The translations under genes and the position numbers were made by a program. From positions 683,001-747,000 of the forward strand of contig NZ_CP022363.1 in NCBI RefSeq assembly GCF_003119115.1: DNA of 64,000 nucleotides, in the 5' to 3' direction. Under the pieces are notes generated by a model, which saw only the letters and a list, made by a program, of their open reading frames with translations, was not told where the DNA came from and searched no databases. This stretch comes from Azospirillum sp. TSH58. Lineage in GTDB: Bacteria; Pseudomonadota; Alphaproteobacteria; Azospirillales; Azospirillaceae. Shown in pieces: positions 53,793 to 62,420 of this stretch (position 1 is its first letter; each line of letters begins with the position of its first letter).

Positions 53793-55193
53793 TTACGGCA
53801 AGGGTGGCGTGTAACCGCAGGTGGCCTCCACCGCGGCGGCCAGCCGCAGAACCGCCGCATCGGACAGCCGCGGACCGGCGATCTGGAGCCCCACGGGAAG
53901 CCCGCCGCTCTCCGTCAGCCCGCAGGGGACCGAGCAGGCCGGCGCGTAGCAGTGATTGAACAGCGGCGTGAAGATGGCGTGGCCGCGCGGCGTCACCGGA
54001 CGCCCATCGATGGTGGCGGGGCCGAGCCGGTCGAACGGCCATGCGGTGACCGGAGTCGTCGGGCAGACCAGCAGGTCGTAGCGTGCGAAGAGGGCGGCCA
54101 GCGCGCGGTAGGCCTCCTCCCGCAGATGCAGGGCGCGGGCGACCTCCGCGCCGCCGGTGCGCAGGCCGGTCTCGATCTGCTGCCCGATGTCCGGGTCGAA
54201 CAGCTCCGGCGCCGTGCGGTAGCGCTCGCCGTAGAGCGCGGCGAGGCCGGCGAACTGGAGGGGCATCAGGCCGCTTTCCCCGGCTCCCTCGGGCCAGACC
54301 GGGTCGGCCTCCTCCACGATGGCCCCGGCGTCGGCGAGGCGGTGGACGGCGCGCTCCACGCAGGCGGCGACCTCCGGATCGACCGGGGCGTCCAGCCCCA
54401 GCCGCCGGCTGTAGGCGATGCGCAGGCCCGCCGGCCCGGGGTCGGCGGCGGCGCGGGCGAAGGAGCCGGACACCGCCACCGACTGCGGATCGCGCGGGTC
54501 CGGCCCGGCCAGCGCGTCGAGCATCAGCGCCACGTCGGCGACCGAGCGGGCCATCTGGCCGATCACCGAGTTGCCGAACACCGGCTCGGCGAAGCCGACG
54601 GGGTGGGGGACGATTCCGGCCGACGGCTTCATGCCGACCACCCCGGCATGGGCGGCGGGCCGGCGGGTGGAGCCGCCGCCGTCGGTGCACAGCGCCAGCG
54701 GCGCCAAGCCGGCCGCCACCGCGCTGGCCGCCCCGCCGGAGGAGCCGCCGGGCGTCAGCGACCGGTCCCAGGGATTGCGGGTCGGGCCATGCAGGAGGTT
54801 GGTCGTCACCCCCTTGCAGGCGAATTCCGAGCAGTTGGTGATTCCCGCGAAGACGGCGCCCGCGGCGCGCAGCCGGGCCACCGCCACCGCGTCCTCCGGC
54901 GCCACGAAATCCTGAAACAGCCGCGATCCCTGGCGGACCGGCTGGCCGCGCACCCAGATGTTGTCCTTCACCGTGAAGGGCACGCCCAGCAGGGGCAGCG
55001 CCTCGCCCCGCGCGGCGCGTTCGTCGGCGGCCCGCGCCTCCGCCCGCCCGGCCTCCGGGTCGAGATGGACGATGGCGTTCAGCCGCGGGTTCTCCGCCGC
55101 GATCCGCTCCAGCAACTCGTCGTAGAGGGCGACGGCGCTGACCGCGCGGGCGGCGACCTGTTCGGCGATGCGGCGGGCGCTCATCAGGCGCAT
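53793..55193 (-). CDS. Amidase (amidase-signature family)
   Basis: 466 aa. ATG at 55193 has GAGGA upstream and overlaps the MFS stop by 10 bp; ATG 55184 is an alternative. The Ser-Ser-Lys triad is visible: Lys in PFTVKDNIWVRG, the cis-Ser in LTPGGSSGGAASAVAAGLAP and the nucleophile Ser in CTDGGGSTRRPAAHAGVVGM. Signature amidases hydrolyse carboxamides, including allophanate and aryl amides, to the acid and ammonia. Coupling to the MFS transporter suggests that the transporter brings in the amide substrate or its precursor, but the substrate is unknown. Length is normal for the family. Confidence 0.9.
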   Translation of the reverse strand: MRLMSARRIAEQVAARAVSAVALYDELLERIAAENPRLNAIVHLDPEAGRAEARAADERAARGEALPLLGVPFTVKDNIWVRGQPVRQGSRLFQDFVAPEDAVAVARLRAAGAVFAGITNCSEFACKGVTTNLLHGPTRNPWDRSLTPGGSSGGAASAVAAGLAPLALCTDGGGSTRRPAAHAGVVGMKPSAGIVPHPVGFAEPVFGNSVIGQMARSVADVALMLDALAGPDPRDPQSVAVSGSFARAAADPGPAGLRIAYSRRLGLDAPVDPEVAACVERAVHRLADAGAIVEEADPVWPEGAGESGLMPLQFAGLAALYGERYRTAPELFDPDIGQQIETGLRTGGAEVARALHLREEAYRALAALFARYDLLVCPTTPVTAWPFDRLGPATIDGRPVTPRGHAIFTPLFNHCYAPACSVPCGLTESGGLPVGLQIAGPRLSDAAVLRLAAAVEATCGYTPPLP

Positions 55194-56413
55194 GGCGTGT
55201 CCTCGGCAGCGGTGGAAAGGTCGGGCGTGGGGGCCGGCGGCAGGGGGATGATCAGCGCCGCGACGCCGGCCAGCGCGGCGGCGGCGGCGGCCAGATAGCC
55301 GGCGGAGTAGCCGAAGCCCCCGGCGACCAGAAGGCTGAACAGCGCCGGTCCGGCGACCAGCCCGGCGTAGGCGATGGCGAGCATGCCGCCCGTCGCCTCG
55401 CCCGCCCGGCCCGGCGGGGCGAGGTGGGCGACCTCGGAGACGAACAGGCCGTTCCAGCCGCTCGCCGACAGGCCGAAGGCGGCGCAGACGGCCAGGAAGG
55501 CGGGCACCGGCCAGCCGGGGGAGGCGATGGCGACCAGGGCGGCGGCCACGCTCATGGCGACGCCCAGCCCGGCGAGGATGACGCGGGGCGGCGCCCAGCG
55601 CGTCGCCACAAGGCCCCAGCCGACGCGCCCGACCAGCCCGGCGCCCTGCGCCACCGCCAGCGCCGTCCCGGCCAGCGGCAGGCTCCAGCCCAGGCCGGTC
55701 ACCGCGAAGCTGACCAGAAAGCCGTTCAGGCAGAGCTGCATGGCCGAGAAGGCGCAGACCGCCATGGCCAGCCGGCGCAGCGCCGGTTCCCCGGCGACCA
55801 GATCGAGCGCGCGTTTCAGCGTGCCGCGTCCGGCGGGGCGCGGGGCCGCGCGGTCGTCGCCGTCGTGGCGGCGGGCCAGCGGCTCCAGGACGAGCGCCAG
55901 GACGGCGGTGGCACCCGCCACGACCAGCAGGCTCGCCTGCCAGCCGACGGAGAGGACCAGCAGCGGCACGGCGAATCCCGCGGCCATGCCGCCGAACTGG
56001 TTGCCGGTCTGGCGCAGCGAGAAGACCAGCGGCCGCTTCTCCGGCGGGGTCAGCCGGGACAGCAGCTGCGTGCTGGCCGGCGTCTCCGGCCCGAAGGCGA
56101 AGCCCAGCGCCAGCGCCCCCAGCAGGAAGGCGATGGGAAGGGCGCTGGCCGACAGCAGCGCGGCCCCGGCGGCGGCGAGCAGGCAGGCCTGGCAGGTGCG
56201 GATCGCCCCCCAGCGCGCGATCAGCCCGCCCGCCCCCAGCGACGCGGGGATGGCGGCGGTGAAGACGACCGCGGTATAAAGGCCAAGAAGCCCCGGATCG
56301 ACCCCCAGGTCGGGCGCCGCCTGCGGCGCGATCACCGGGATGGCGAAGAGACACAGCCCGACGAACGCCTGAACCGCCGCCATGGCGATCAGAGGCAGCA
56401 ACCAGACGTTCAT
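55184..56413 (-). CDS. MFS transporter
   Basis: 409 aa from ATG at 56413, preceded by GGAGT. Twelve hydrophobic segments; the first is LIAMAAVQAFVGLCLFAIPV, and the loop 2-3 motif is GLIARWGAIRTCQACLLAAA in place of the usual GxLxDRxG. The central loop (about 195-220) is charged. MFS carriers use proton or sodium gradients to move small molecules. Translationally coupled to the downstream amidase, it may import the amide. It is divergent from the 5-hydroxyisourate hydrolase gene (30 bp between start codons), so they share a promoter region. Substrate cannot be assigned; purine breakdown intermediates are one guess. Confidence 0.88.
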   Translation of the reverse strand: MNVWLLPLIAMAAVQAFVGLCLFAIPVIAPQAAPDLGVDPGLLGLYTAVVFTAAIPASLGAGGLIARWGAIRTCQACLLAAAGAALLSASALPIAFLLGALALGFAFGPETPASTQLLSRLTPPEKRPLVFSLRQTGNQFGGMAAGFAVPLLVLSVGWQASLLVVAGATAVLALVLEPLARRHDGDDRAAPRPAGRGTLKRALDLVAGEPALRRLAMAVCAFSAMQLCLNGFLVSFAVTGLGWSLPLAGTALAVAQGAGLVGRVGWGLVATRWAPPRVILAGLGVAMSVAAALVAIASPGWPVPAFLAVCAAFGLSASGWNGLFVSEVAHLAPPGRAGEATGGMLAIAYAGLVAGPALFSLLVAGGFGYSAGYLAAAAAALAGVAALIIPLPPAPTPDLSTAAEDTPCA

Positions 56414-56443
56414 GGGGACTCCACAAAGGAAAGGGACGGGCCG

Positions 56444-56800
56444 ATGGCCGGCGGGATTTCGTTGCATGCGGTGGATGTGGCGCGCGGGGTGCCCGCCGGG
56501 GGGATGAGGGTGGAACTCTATGCTTTGCGGGGCGGACAGCGGGACAGGCTAGCGGAAAGCCGTTTGTGTGCCAATGGCGCGCTTGACCATCCGGTGGTCG
56601 GCGGCGACGGCGTGACGGCGGGCGTCTACGAGGCGGTGTTCCACATCGGCCCCTGGCTGCGCGCGCAGGGCGTGGGAGCGGCGGAGCCGGCCTTCCTGGA
56701 GGAGGCGCCGTTCCGCTTCACCGTGACCGACGTGGATCAGCACTACCATCTGCCGCTGAAGTTCACCCCCTGGGGCTATTCCCTGTTCCGCGGGGCGTGA
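56444..56800 (+). CDS. uraH: 5-hydroxyisourate hydrolase (transthyretin-like)
   Basis: 118 aa, the family length. ISLHAVDVARGVPAGGMRVE begins the strand with the first active-site His. A second His occurs in VFHIGPWLRAQG, and DQHYHLPLKFTPWGYSLFRG holds the HYHxPL signature and C-terminus. The usual terminal YRGS reads FRGA here. The enzyme hydrolyses 5-hydroxyisourate, the product of urate oxidase, to OHCU in purine degradation. No other urate genes (uraD, urate oxidase) are visible in the window. It is divergent from the MFS-amidase pair and convergent with the PotABCD-type operon, so its partners may be the MFS and amidase. Confidence 0.87.
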   Translation: MAGGISLHAVDVARGVPAGGMRVELYALRGGQRDRLAESRLCANGALDHPVVGGDGVTAGVYEAVFHIGPWLRAQGVGAAEPAFLEEAPFRFTVTDVDQHYHLPLKFTPWGYSLFRGA

Positions 56801-56816
56801 GTCTCGGGTCTTGGGC

Positions 56817-57632
56817 TCAGCGGAGCTGGCGCGACAGGCCGGCGACCCGCTCCATCACCACCATCGCCAGGACGGTGACGGCGATCAGCACGCCGGACAC
56901 CGCCGCGGCGCGGACGTCCAGGCTGTTCTCCAGGATCTGCCACATGCGGATCGGCAGCACCTCGTTGCGGGCGTCGGCCATGAACAGCGACACCGGGATG
57001 TTGTCGAAGCTCGACATGAAGGCGATGAAGGCCCCGGCGCCGATGCCGTTGCGGATGGTCGGCAGCGTCACCCGGCGGAAGGTGTAGAGGCGCCCGGCCC
57101 CCAGGCTCTCGGAGCTTTCCAGCAGCGCGGGGTCGAGCTGGGCGAGGCTCGCCAGCGTGGTGCGCAGGACGTAGGGCACGCTGACCACGATGTGGCCGAT
57201 GGCCAGCGTCAGGAAGGACAGCTCCACCCCCGCCGTGCTGAAGAACACCAGCGAGGCGAGGCCGAAGGCCAGCGCCGGCAGGACCAGCGGCGACATGAAC
57301 AGGGCGTCCAGCCCGCGCGCCCAGGCGCGGCGGCTGCGCCCGATGGCCAGCGCCGCGGCGGTGCCCAGCACCACCGACACGGCGGTCACCACGGCGCCCA
57401 GCTTCAGGCTGACCAGGGCGGCGTCCTGGAGCTGCCACGCGTCGATCAGCGAGGCATACCAGCGCAGGCTGTAGGACGGCGGCGGGAACTTCAGCGAATA
57501 GCCGTCGGTGAAGGAGGTGACGAGCACCACCAGCGTCGGCGCCGCCAGCAGCAGCAGCGCCGCACCGGCGAGCGTGCCCATGACGAGACCGAAGGAGGCG
57601 CTTCCCAGGGTTGGGCGCTGCATGTCAGGCAT
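56817..57632 (-). CDS. Polyamine-type ABC transporter permease (PotC-like)
   Basis: 271 aa. Six membrane helices, starting LVMGTLAGAALLLLAAPTLV; cytoplasmic EAA loop ESSESLGAGRLYTFRRVTLP. It resembles PotC and the second permease of iron or opine ABC importers. The ATG at 57632 overlaps the PotB-like stop by 8 bp; an internal ATG at 57623 is also possible. It is the last gene of the operon and faces the HIU hydrolase. Ligand is set by the binding protein. Confidence 0.9.
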   Translation of the reverse strand: MPDMQRPTLGSASFGLVMGTLAGAALLLLAAPTLVVLVTSFTDGYSLKFPPPSYSLRWYASLIDAWQLQDAALVSLKLGAVVTAVSVVLGTAAALAIGRSRRAWARGLDALFMSPLVLPALAFGLASLVFFSTAGVELSFLTLAIGHIVVSVPYVLRTTLASLAQLDPALLESSESLGAGRLYTFRRVTLPTIRNGIGAGAFIAFMSSFDNIPVSLFMADARNEVLPIRMWQILENSLDVRAAAVSGVLIAVTVLAMVVMERVAGLSRQLR

Positions 57633-58524
57633 GGACGTACCCCTTGCTGGCGCGGCCCAGCAGATTGAACAGCATCACCACACCGAGCACCGACACCATG
57701 AAGACGATGGAGATGGCGGCGGCGAAGGGCCAGTTGTGGAGCGTGATCGTCTGTTGATAGATGTATTGCGGCATGAACAGCATCTGCCCGCCGCCGACCA
57801 GCGACTGGGTGATGAAGGCGGTGACCGACGCGGCGTAGGTCAGAAGGCACCCCGCGACGATCCCCGGCAGGCTCAGCGGCAGCGTCACCTTGAGGAAGCC
57901 CCGCCACGGCCCGGCGCCCAGCGCCGCCGAGGCGTCGAGCAGGTTGGGGTCCAGCCGCGACAGGGTGGTGATCAGCGGCAGCACCATCAGCGGCATCTGC
58001 ACCTGCACCAGGGCGGCGACCAGACCGCCCTCGGTGTAGAGCAGGCGCAGCGGCGTCTCCGCCAGCCCCAGCGACAGCAGCAGGTTGTTGACGATGCCGT
58101 CCCGCCCCAGGATGACGATCCAGGCGAAGGTGCGGACCACGACGGAGGTCAGCAGCGGCAGGATGATGACCAGGATCAGCGCCGACTGCATCCGCGGCCC
58201 GCTGCGGGTGTAGAGCCAGGCCAGCGGGTAGCCGAACAGCAGGGTCAGCGCCGTGACCTTCACCCCCAGCAGCAGCGTGCTGCCGAGCACGGCCAGATTG
58301 AAGGCGTCGCCGAAGAAGCGGATGTACTGGTCCAGCCCGAACCGCGTCATCTCGGCGTCGGCGTAGAGGCTGACGGCGACCAGCAGGAGCAGCGGCGTCA
58401 CGAAGAACACCGCGAAGAAGGCGGCCAGCGGCAGCGCCAGCGTCCATTCCCGCCCGATGCGGGGCCGTGCGGCGGTCGCGGGTCCGGCGAGGCCGGGGGC
58501 GGTGATGGCGGTGGCTGCGGTCAT
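57625..58524 (-). CDS. Polyamine-type ABC transporter permease (PotB-like)
   Basis: 299 aa from ATG at 58524; an in-frame extension enters a repeat region and is unlikely. Six membrane helices, the first ALPLAAFFAVFFVTPLLLLV, and an EAA loop DASAALGAGPWRGFLKVTLP. It pairs with the PotC-like permease. A GC-rich palindrome (58579-58634) separates it from the binding-protein gene, as in the other ABC operon at 6 kb. Part of a PotA-PotD-PotB-PotC gene order. Confidence 0.91.
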   Translation of the reverse strand: MTAATAITAPGLAGPATAARPRIGREWTLALPLAAFFAVFFVTPLLLLVAVSLYADAEMTRFGLDQYIRFFGDAFNLAVLGSTLLLGVKVTALTLLFGYPLAWLYTRSGPRMQSALILVIILPLLTSVVVRTFAWIVILGRDGIVNNLLLSLGLAETPLRLLYTEGGLVAALVQVQMPLMVLPLITTLSRLDPNLLDASAALGAGPWRGFLKVTLPLSLPGIVAGCLLTYAASVTAFITQSLVGGGQMLFMPQYIYQQTITLHNWPFAAAISIVFMVSVLGVVMLFNLLGRASKGYVHA

Positions 58525-58578
58525 GGGCGGGAGTCCTGTGGGGCGTGAAGAGTGGTCGCGGTGGGCCCCCACCCAAAC

Positions 58579-58634
58579 CCTCCCCCGCCGCGCAGGGGAG
58601 GGCTTTTCTCCTCCCCCTGCGCAGCGGGGGGAGG
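58579..58634. repeat. Long GC-rich palindrome (REP-like element), second copy
   Basis: Arms of about 22-24 bp, core CCCCGCCGCGCAGGGGAG against CTCCCCCTGCGCAGCGGG, separated by about ten bases including CTTTT. Same design and operon position as 6051-6107: just after a substrate-binding protein gene and before a permease gene. Probably the same repeat family. Confidence 0.72.
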
Positions 58635-58659
58635 TCGGGAGGGGGGCCGTTCCGACGCC

Positions 58660-59706
58660 TTACACCTTGATCTCCTTGTTGAACCGCTCGATCCAGCCGG
58701 CGCGGTTCCGGTTGATCACCGACCAGTCGTGGAACACGAAGGACGCCTTCAGCTCCTCCTGGTCCTTGGCGATCATGCGGGCGATGTCGCCGTCCATCTG
58801 CACCTTGGAATTCGTCGGGATGACGTAGAAGGGCGCCTGCATCAGCTTGGTCTGGACCTCCGGCGCCATGGCCGATTCGATCAGCGCCGCCGCCAGCTTG
58901 GCGTTGGGGGAGTTCTTGGTGATGTGGGCGGTGGTCAGGAAGGCGATGGTGCCGGTCTTCGGCTTCGCGAACTCCACCGGCACGCCGCGGGCGCGCAGGA
59001 TCTGGATGGCGTTGAAGTTGCCGGGCGAGATGTCGATCTGGCCCTGCTGGAACAGGGTGGCGAGCGCGCCGGGGTTGGGGGCCACGGCGCCGAGGTTCGG
59101 CTGAAGCTCCTTCAGCGCGGCGAAGGCCGGCTCGATGTCGTTCTCGCCGCCGCCGCGGGTCTTCGCCAGCTCGACCATGAAGGCGGTGCCGAGCGTCGAG
59201 TTCATGTTGGTGATGCCGACGCGGCCCTTGTATTCCGGCTTCCACAGGTCGTCCCAGCTCGTCGGCGGGGTCTTGACCTTCTCCGGGTTGTAGGTGATGC
59301 CGACGGCCTGGAAGAAGATGCCCGGCCCTTCGGGAAGCTGGGCCACCGGCAGCAGGTCCTTGTAATTCTTGCTGTCGTCGACGGGGAAGGGGGCGGCCAG
59401 ATCCTGGCCGATCACCGACAGGCGCGGGCCGGGGTCCATCAGCATCACGTCGATCGGCGGGTTCGCCTTGGCGGCGGACACCTTGGCGATCATGTCCACC
59501 GACAGCATCGGGTCCAGCGCGATGTCGGCGTTGCCCGTGGCCTTGCGGAAATGCGGGACGATCACGTCGCGGTGGGCTTCCTCCCAGCTTCCGGTGAAGG
59601 TGGCGAACACCAGCTTGCGCGCCTGCGCCCAGCTCATGCCGGGAAACAGGGACATGGCGCCGAGCGTGAGGCCGGCGGCGAGGATCTGGCGGCGGTCGAG
59701 GGTCAT
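58660..59706 (-). CDS. Polyamine-type ABC substrate-binding protein (PotD-like)
   Basis: 348 aa. The N-terminus MTLDRRQILAAGLTLGAMSL looks like a twin-arginine signal, with a likely cleavage at SWA-QA. The mature protein is of the PotD/spermidine-putrescine and related family: KLVFATFTGSWEEAHRDVIV, PPIDVMLMDPGPRLSVIGQD, and VGITNMNSTLGTAFMVEL. It binds its ligand in the periplasm for the PotBC-like permeases. The real ligand may be a polyamine, an amino acid derivative or another nitrogen compound. Confidence 0.9.
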   Translation of the reverse strand: MTLDRRQILAAGLTLGAMSLFPGMSWAQARKLVFATFTGSWEEAHRDVIVPHFRKATGNADIALDPMLSVDMIAKVSAAKANPPIDVMLMDPGPRLSVIGQDLAAPFPVDDSKNYKDLLPVAQLPEGPGIFFQAVGITYNPEKVKTPPTSWDDLWKPEYKGRVGITNMNSTLGTAFMVELAKTRGGGENDIEPAFAALKELQPNLGAVAPNPGALATLFQQGQIDISPGNFNAIQILRARGVPVEFAKPKTGTIAFLTTAHITKNSPNAKLAAALIESAMAPEVQTKLMQAPFYVIPTNSKVQMDGDIARMIAKDQEELKASFVFHDWSVINRNRAGWIERFNKEIKV

Positions 59707-59748
59707 CGGCGGGCACTCCAGGGGGAGGAGGAGGGAAGGGGGATTGGG

Positions 59749-60912
59749 TCAGGCGCCCGCGGGAACGGCGAAGGCGCGGCAGGTCTGGGGGGAGACGGGT
59801 TGCAGCCGGACCGGCGTGCCGGGCGCGCGCAGAGCGGCGCCGGCCACGCGCGGCTCGGTCACCTTCACCTGCCCGCCGTCGGCGGTGCGCACCTCGTAGA
59901 CGACGACCGGGCCGAGCGGCAGGGCGAGGTCCACGGTGCCGGCGATCTGCTGGGGCGCCGCCTCGGTGGCGAGCCGCAGGTTCTCAGGGCGCACGCAGAG
60001 GATGGCGGGGTCGCCCGCGGCGAGCGCGGCGTCGGGGGTGACGGCGGTCAGGACGGTGCCGGCTTCCAGCGCCACCTCGGCGATGCTTCCGGAGGCGCGG
60101 ACGACCCGGCCCCGCAACTGGTTGGCGCTGCCGACGAAGCCGTTGACGAAGAGGGTGCCGGGGCGGTCGTAGACGTCCTCCGGCGTGCCGAACTGCTCCA
60201 GCCTGCCCCGGCTCAGCACGGCGATGCGGTCGGCCATGCTCAGCGCCTCCTCCTGGTCGTGGGTGACCATGATGGTGGTGATGCCGAAGCGGCGCTGGAG
60301 CTGCTTGATCTCGATCTGCATGTCCAGCCGCAGATTCTTGTCGAGCGCCGCGAAGGGCTCGTCGAGCAGGAGGATGCTCGGCTGGATCGCCAGGGCGCGG
60401 GCCAGCGCCACGCGCTGCTGCTGCCCGCCGGAGAGCTGCTTGGGAAAGCGGTCGCGCATGGCGTCCAGCTTCACCAGACCCAGCATCGCCTCCACCCGCG
60501 CCCGCACCGCGTCGCGGGCGGCACCCCGCGCCTCCAGCCCGTAGGCGACGTTCTGCGCCACCGTCATGTGCGGGAACAGGGCGTAGTTCTGGAAGACGAT
60601 GCCGACGCCGCGACCGGCGGGGGGCAGGCTGTCGACCACCCGGTCGCCGATGACGACGCGGCCCAGCGTCTGCGCCTGGAAGCCGGCGAGGATGCGCAGC
60701 AGCGTGGTCTTGCCGCAGCCGGACGGCCCCAGCAGGGCCACCAGCTCGCCCGCCTTGATCTCCAGCGTCACGTTGTCCACGGCGGTGGAGGCGCCGAAGC
60801 GGTGGGTGATGCCGTCCAGCGTCACCGCGACGCCCGCGGGCGTCGCGGACTCCTCCGAGGCGGGCTGCGGGGCCGGGGGGCGGTGCGAACGGGCGGATTG
60901 GAGTGCGGCCAT
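59749..60912 (-). CDS. Polyamine-type ABC transporter ATPase (PotA-like)
   Basis: 387 aa from ATG at 60912 (AGGAT upstream); frames beginning upstream add Arg/Pro-rich sequence. Walker A GPSGCGKTT near residue 64, Q-loop FQNYALFPHM, signature LSGGQQQR, Walker B ILLLDEPFAALDK, and the switch His in MVTHDQEEALSMADRIAVLS. A C-terminal TOBE domain (about 295-387) has LCVRPENLRLAT and VVYEVRTADGGQVKV, as in PotA/CysA regulators. First gene of the operon; 42 bp before the binding protein. Confidence 0.93.
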   Translation of the reverse strand: MAALQSARSHRPPAPQPASEESATPAGVAVTLDGITHRFGASTAVDNVTLEIKAGELVALLGPSGCGKTTLLRILAGFQAQTLGRVVIGDRVVDSLPPAGRGVGIVFQNYALFPHMTVAQNVAYGLEARGAARDAVRARVEAMLGLVKLDAMRDRFPKQLSGGQQQRVALARALAIQPSILLLDEPFAALDKNLRLDMQIEIKQLQRRFGITTIMVTHDQEEALSMADRIAVLSRGRLEQFGTPEDVYDRPGTLFVNGFVGSANQLRGRVVRASGSIAEVALEAGTVLTAVTPDAALAAGDPAILCVRPENLRLATEAAPQQIAGTVDLALPLGPVVVYEVRTADGGQVKVTEPRVAGAALRAPGTPVRLQPVSPQTCRAFAVPAGA

Positions 60913-61434
60913 GGGGCGTATCCTGGTGGGGCGCACCGGCGGGAACCCCCGGTGGCGCGGCGCAGGACATGGGGAGAGCAACCCGCGTGCCATTCCGGCG
61001 CGTTCAAGGACGGTCCGGCCCCGGCTCCCCACATACTCCGGTGTTCGCCCGGACAGCCCTGTTCGGGCGCGGCGCGAAGCTGGGCAGTCTGCCCGCCAAA
61101 TATGCCTAAGATTTAGCCATAGCCTTAACCGTGGTCATGATGCCTGAAGCGTGGGCATAGAGGCACGGCGCACCGGCGGGGGCGAGGGAGTCAGGAGAGA
61201 CGGTCTCGCTTGTGCGCCACGCATGGCGGGGGAGGGGGCGGTGAGAATTGGATTGTTCTTGTTGGCACCTGTCGTCGTGTGTTGGCATCGCCCAATTCAG
61301 AGCGCGCCAGCGCTATGATCGCTCACGCCGCCGCCGGCTTCTCTTGCTGGATTTTGCAAAAACTGCTATGAATATAGAATTGTGTAGATTTTTTCCATCC
61401 TTCTTCTTAGGTCGTCATCTTAGAGGCGCTCGCC
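60913..61434. promoter_or_regulatory. Divergent intergenic region, A+T-rich on the right
   Basis: 522 bp between the PotA-like gene (minus) and a glycosyltransferase-like gene (plus). The left 200 bp are GC-rich; the right half (from about 61330) drops in G+C with stretches such as ATGAATATAGAATTGTGTAG. The cluster CCAAATATGCCTAAGATT and GCCATAGCCTTAACC near 61098-61130 is A+T-rich with short repeats and could be the PotA promoter. No gene was recognised. Confidence 0.4.
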
Positions 61435-62238
61435 ATGAAAATTCTGTTCCCGGAAAATAAAGGCCAGCGTTACTATGATATTCATTTTCGCTATATTCTA
61501 GAGATATTTCGGCACTCCGGCGCGGATATTGATTTTGCAAACATATCCTCTGAAAATGAAACCGTGTTGTTCTGTAATGTCGATGGGCAGTGGATTCTCT
61601 TTGATTTCTCTGATGCCGGTCTTTGGACGTACGATAGCAAACTTCCTGTCTTCAAATTCCACTGCAAGGCGGGGGAATCCTATCTGAATGTTTTCCCTTT
61701 TGCTCCAGTGTCCTTCTATGATTGGAATGAGTTCTACCGCCTGCGGTCCGGTGTGACATACGCTCCGGTGGGCCGTCTTGGCATCACCATGCGCCAACGC
61801 CCTTACGGCAATGCGCTTCAGCGGCGCCTTGAGGTCATGACACAGCTCCGTGTCACCTTCGGTGACGCCTTCGCCAACGACCAGCTGTCCCAGGCCGCGT
61901 TCTGGGATGACGTGTCCAACATCCGGCTCAGCGTGTGCGTGCCAGGCCAGAACAACAACATGCTGGACCGGGGCCAACTCCAATACATGGCCTTCGGCGC
62001 CGCGACGGTGTCGCCTCGCCTGCCGGAGGTCCTGCCGTTCAATGCGACTCTGGACGGCTGCTATCTCCCCTGTGACGACGGGTATGAGGATCTGATAACC
62101 GTGATCGCCAACGCGGATGACGCGACCCTGGAGGCGATCGGGCGCAAGGCCGCGGACGTCTTCGAGCGCACCTGCACGCCGGTCCGGCTGGTCGAATGGG
62201 TCGAGCGCTGCATCCACGCACATGAGCGCTTTGATTGA
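61435..62238 (+). CDS. Probable glycosyltransferase-like protein, low-GC N-terminal part
   Basis: 267 aa. The C-terminal part resembles the CgeB/glycosyltransferase group 1 fold, with DRGQLQYMAFGAATVSPRLP followed by GYEDLITVIANADDATLEAI and a terminal helix. The N-terminal part (MKILFPENKGQRYYDIHFRY) begins like a GT-B protein but is short, and no full donor site is visible. The first 240 bp and the 100 bp upstream are clearly A+T-rich against the window, whereas the 3' half has normal G+C. That suggests recent acquisition or recombination. A hairpin (62245-62265) follows the gene. Confidence 0.62.
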   Translation: MKILFPENKGQRYYDIHFRYILEIFRHSGADIDFANISSENETVLFCNVDGQWILFDFSDAGLWTYDSKLPVFKFHCKAGESYLNVFPFAPVSFYDWNEFYRLRSGVTYAPVGRLGITMRQRPYGNALQRRLEVMTQLRVTFGDAFANDQLSQAAFWDDVSNIRLSVCVPGQNNNMLDRGQLQYMAFGAATVSPRLPEVLPFNATLDGCYLPCDDGYEDLITVIANADDATLEAIGRKAADVFERTCTPVRLVEWVERCIHAHERFD

Positions 62239-62244
62239 TGGGAG

Positions 62245-62265
62245 GCTCGCAGCGTCGTTGCGAGC
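62245..62265 (+). terminator. Small hairpin after the glycosyltransferase-like gene
   Basis: Seven-bp stem GCTCGCA / TGCGAGC with a 7-nt loop, 6 bp after the stop codon. No T tract follows, so termination is uncertain. Confidence 0.4.
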
Positions 62266-62420
62266 GCGGACGCCGGGATCGGCCGGTCGGCGGACGGTGA
62301 GCGGCCAGCGGCGTAAAGCGGCACAGCCCGTGGCCGGTGGGGGCGAACACCGAGCCGGCGGACGGGGCGTTCGGCGGGTCCGGGATTGGCGGTCCGGCAC
62401 GGTGCTGCAAGGTGGCAGGG

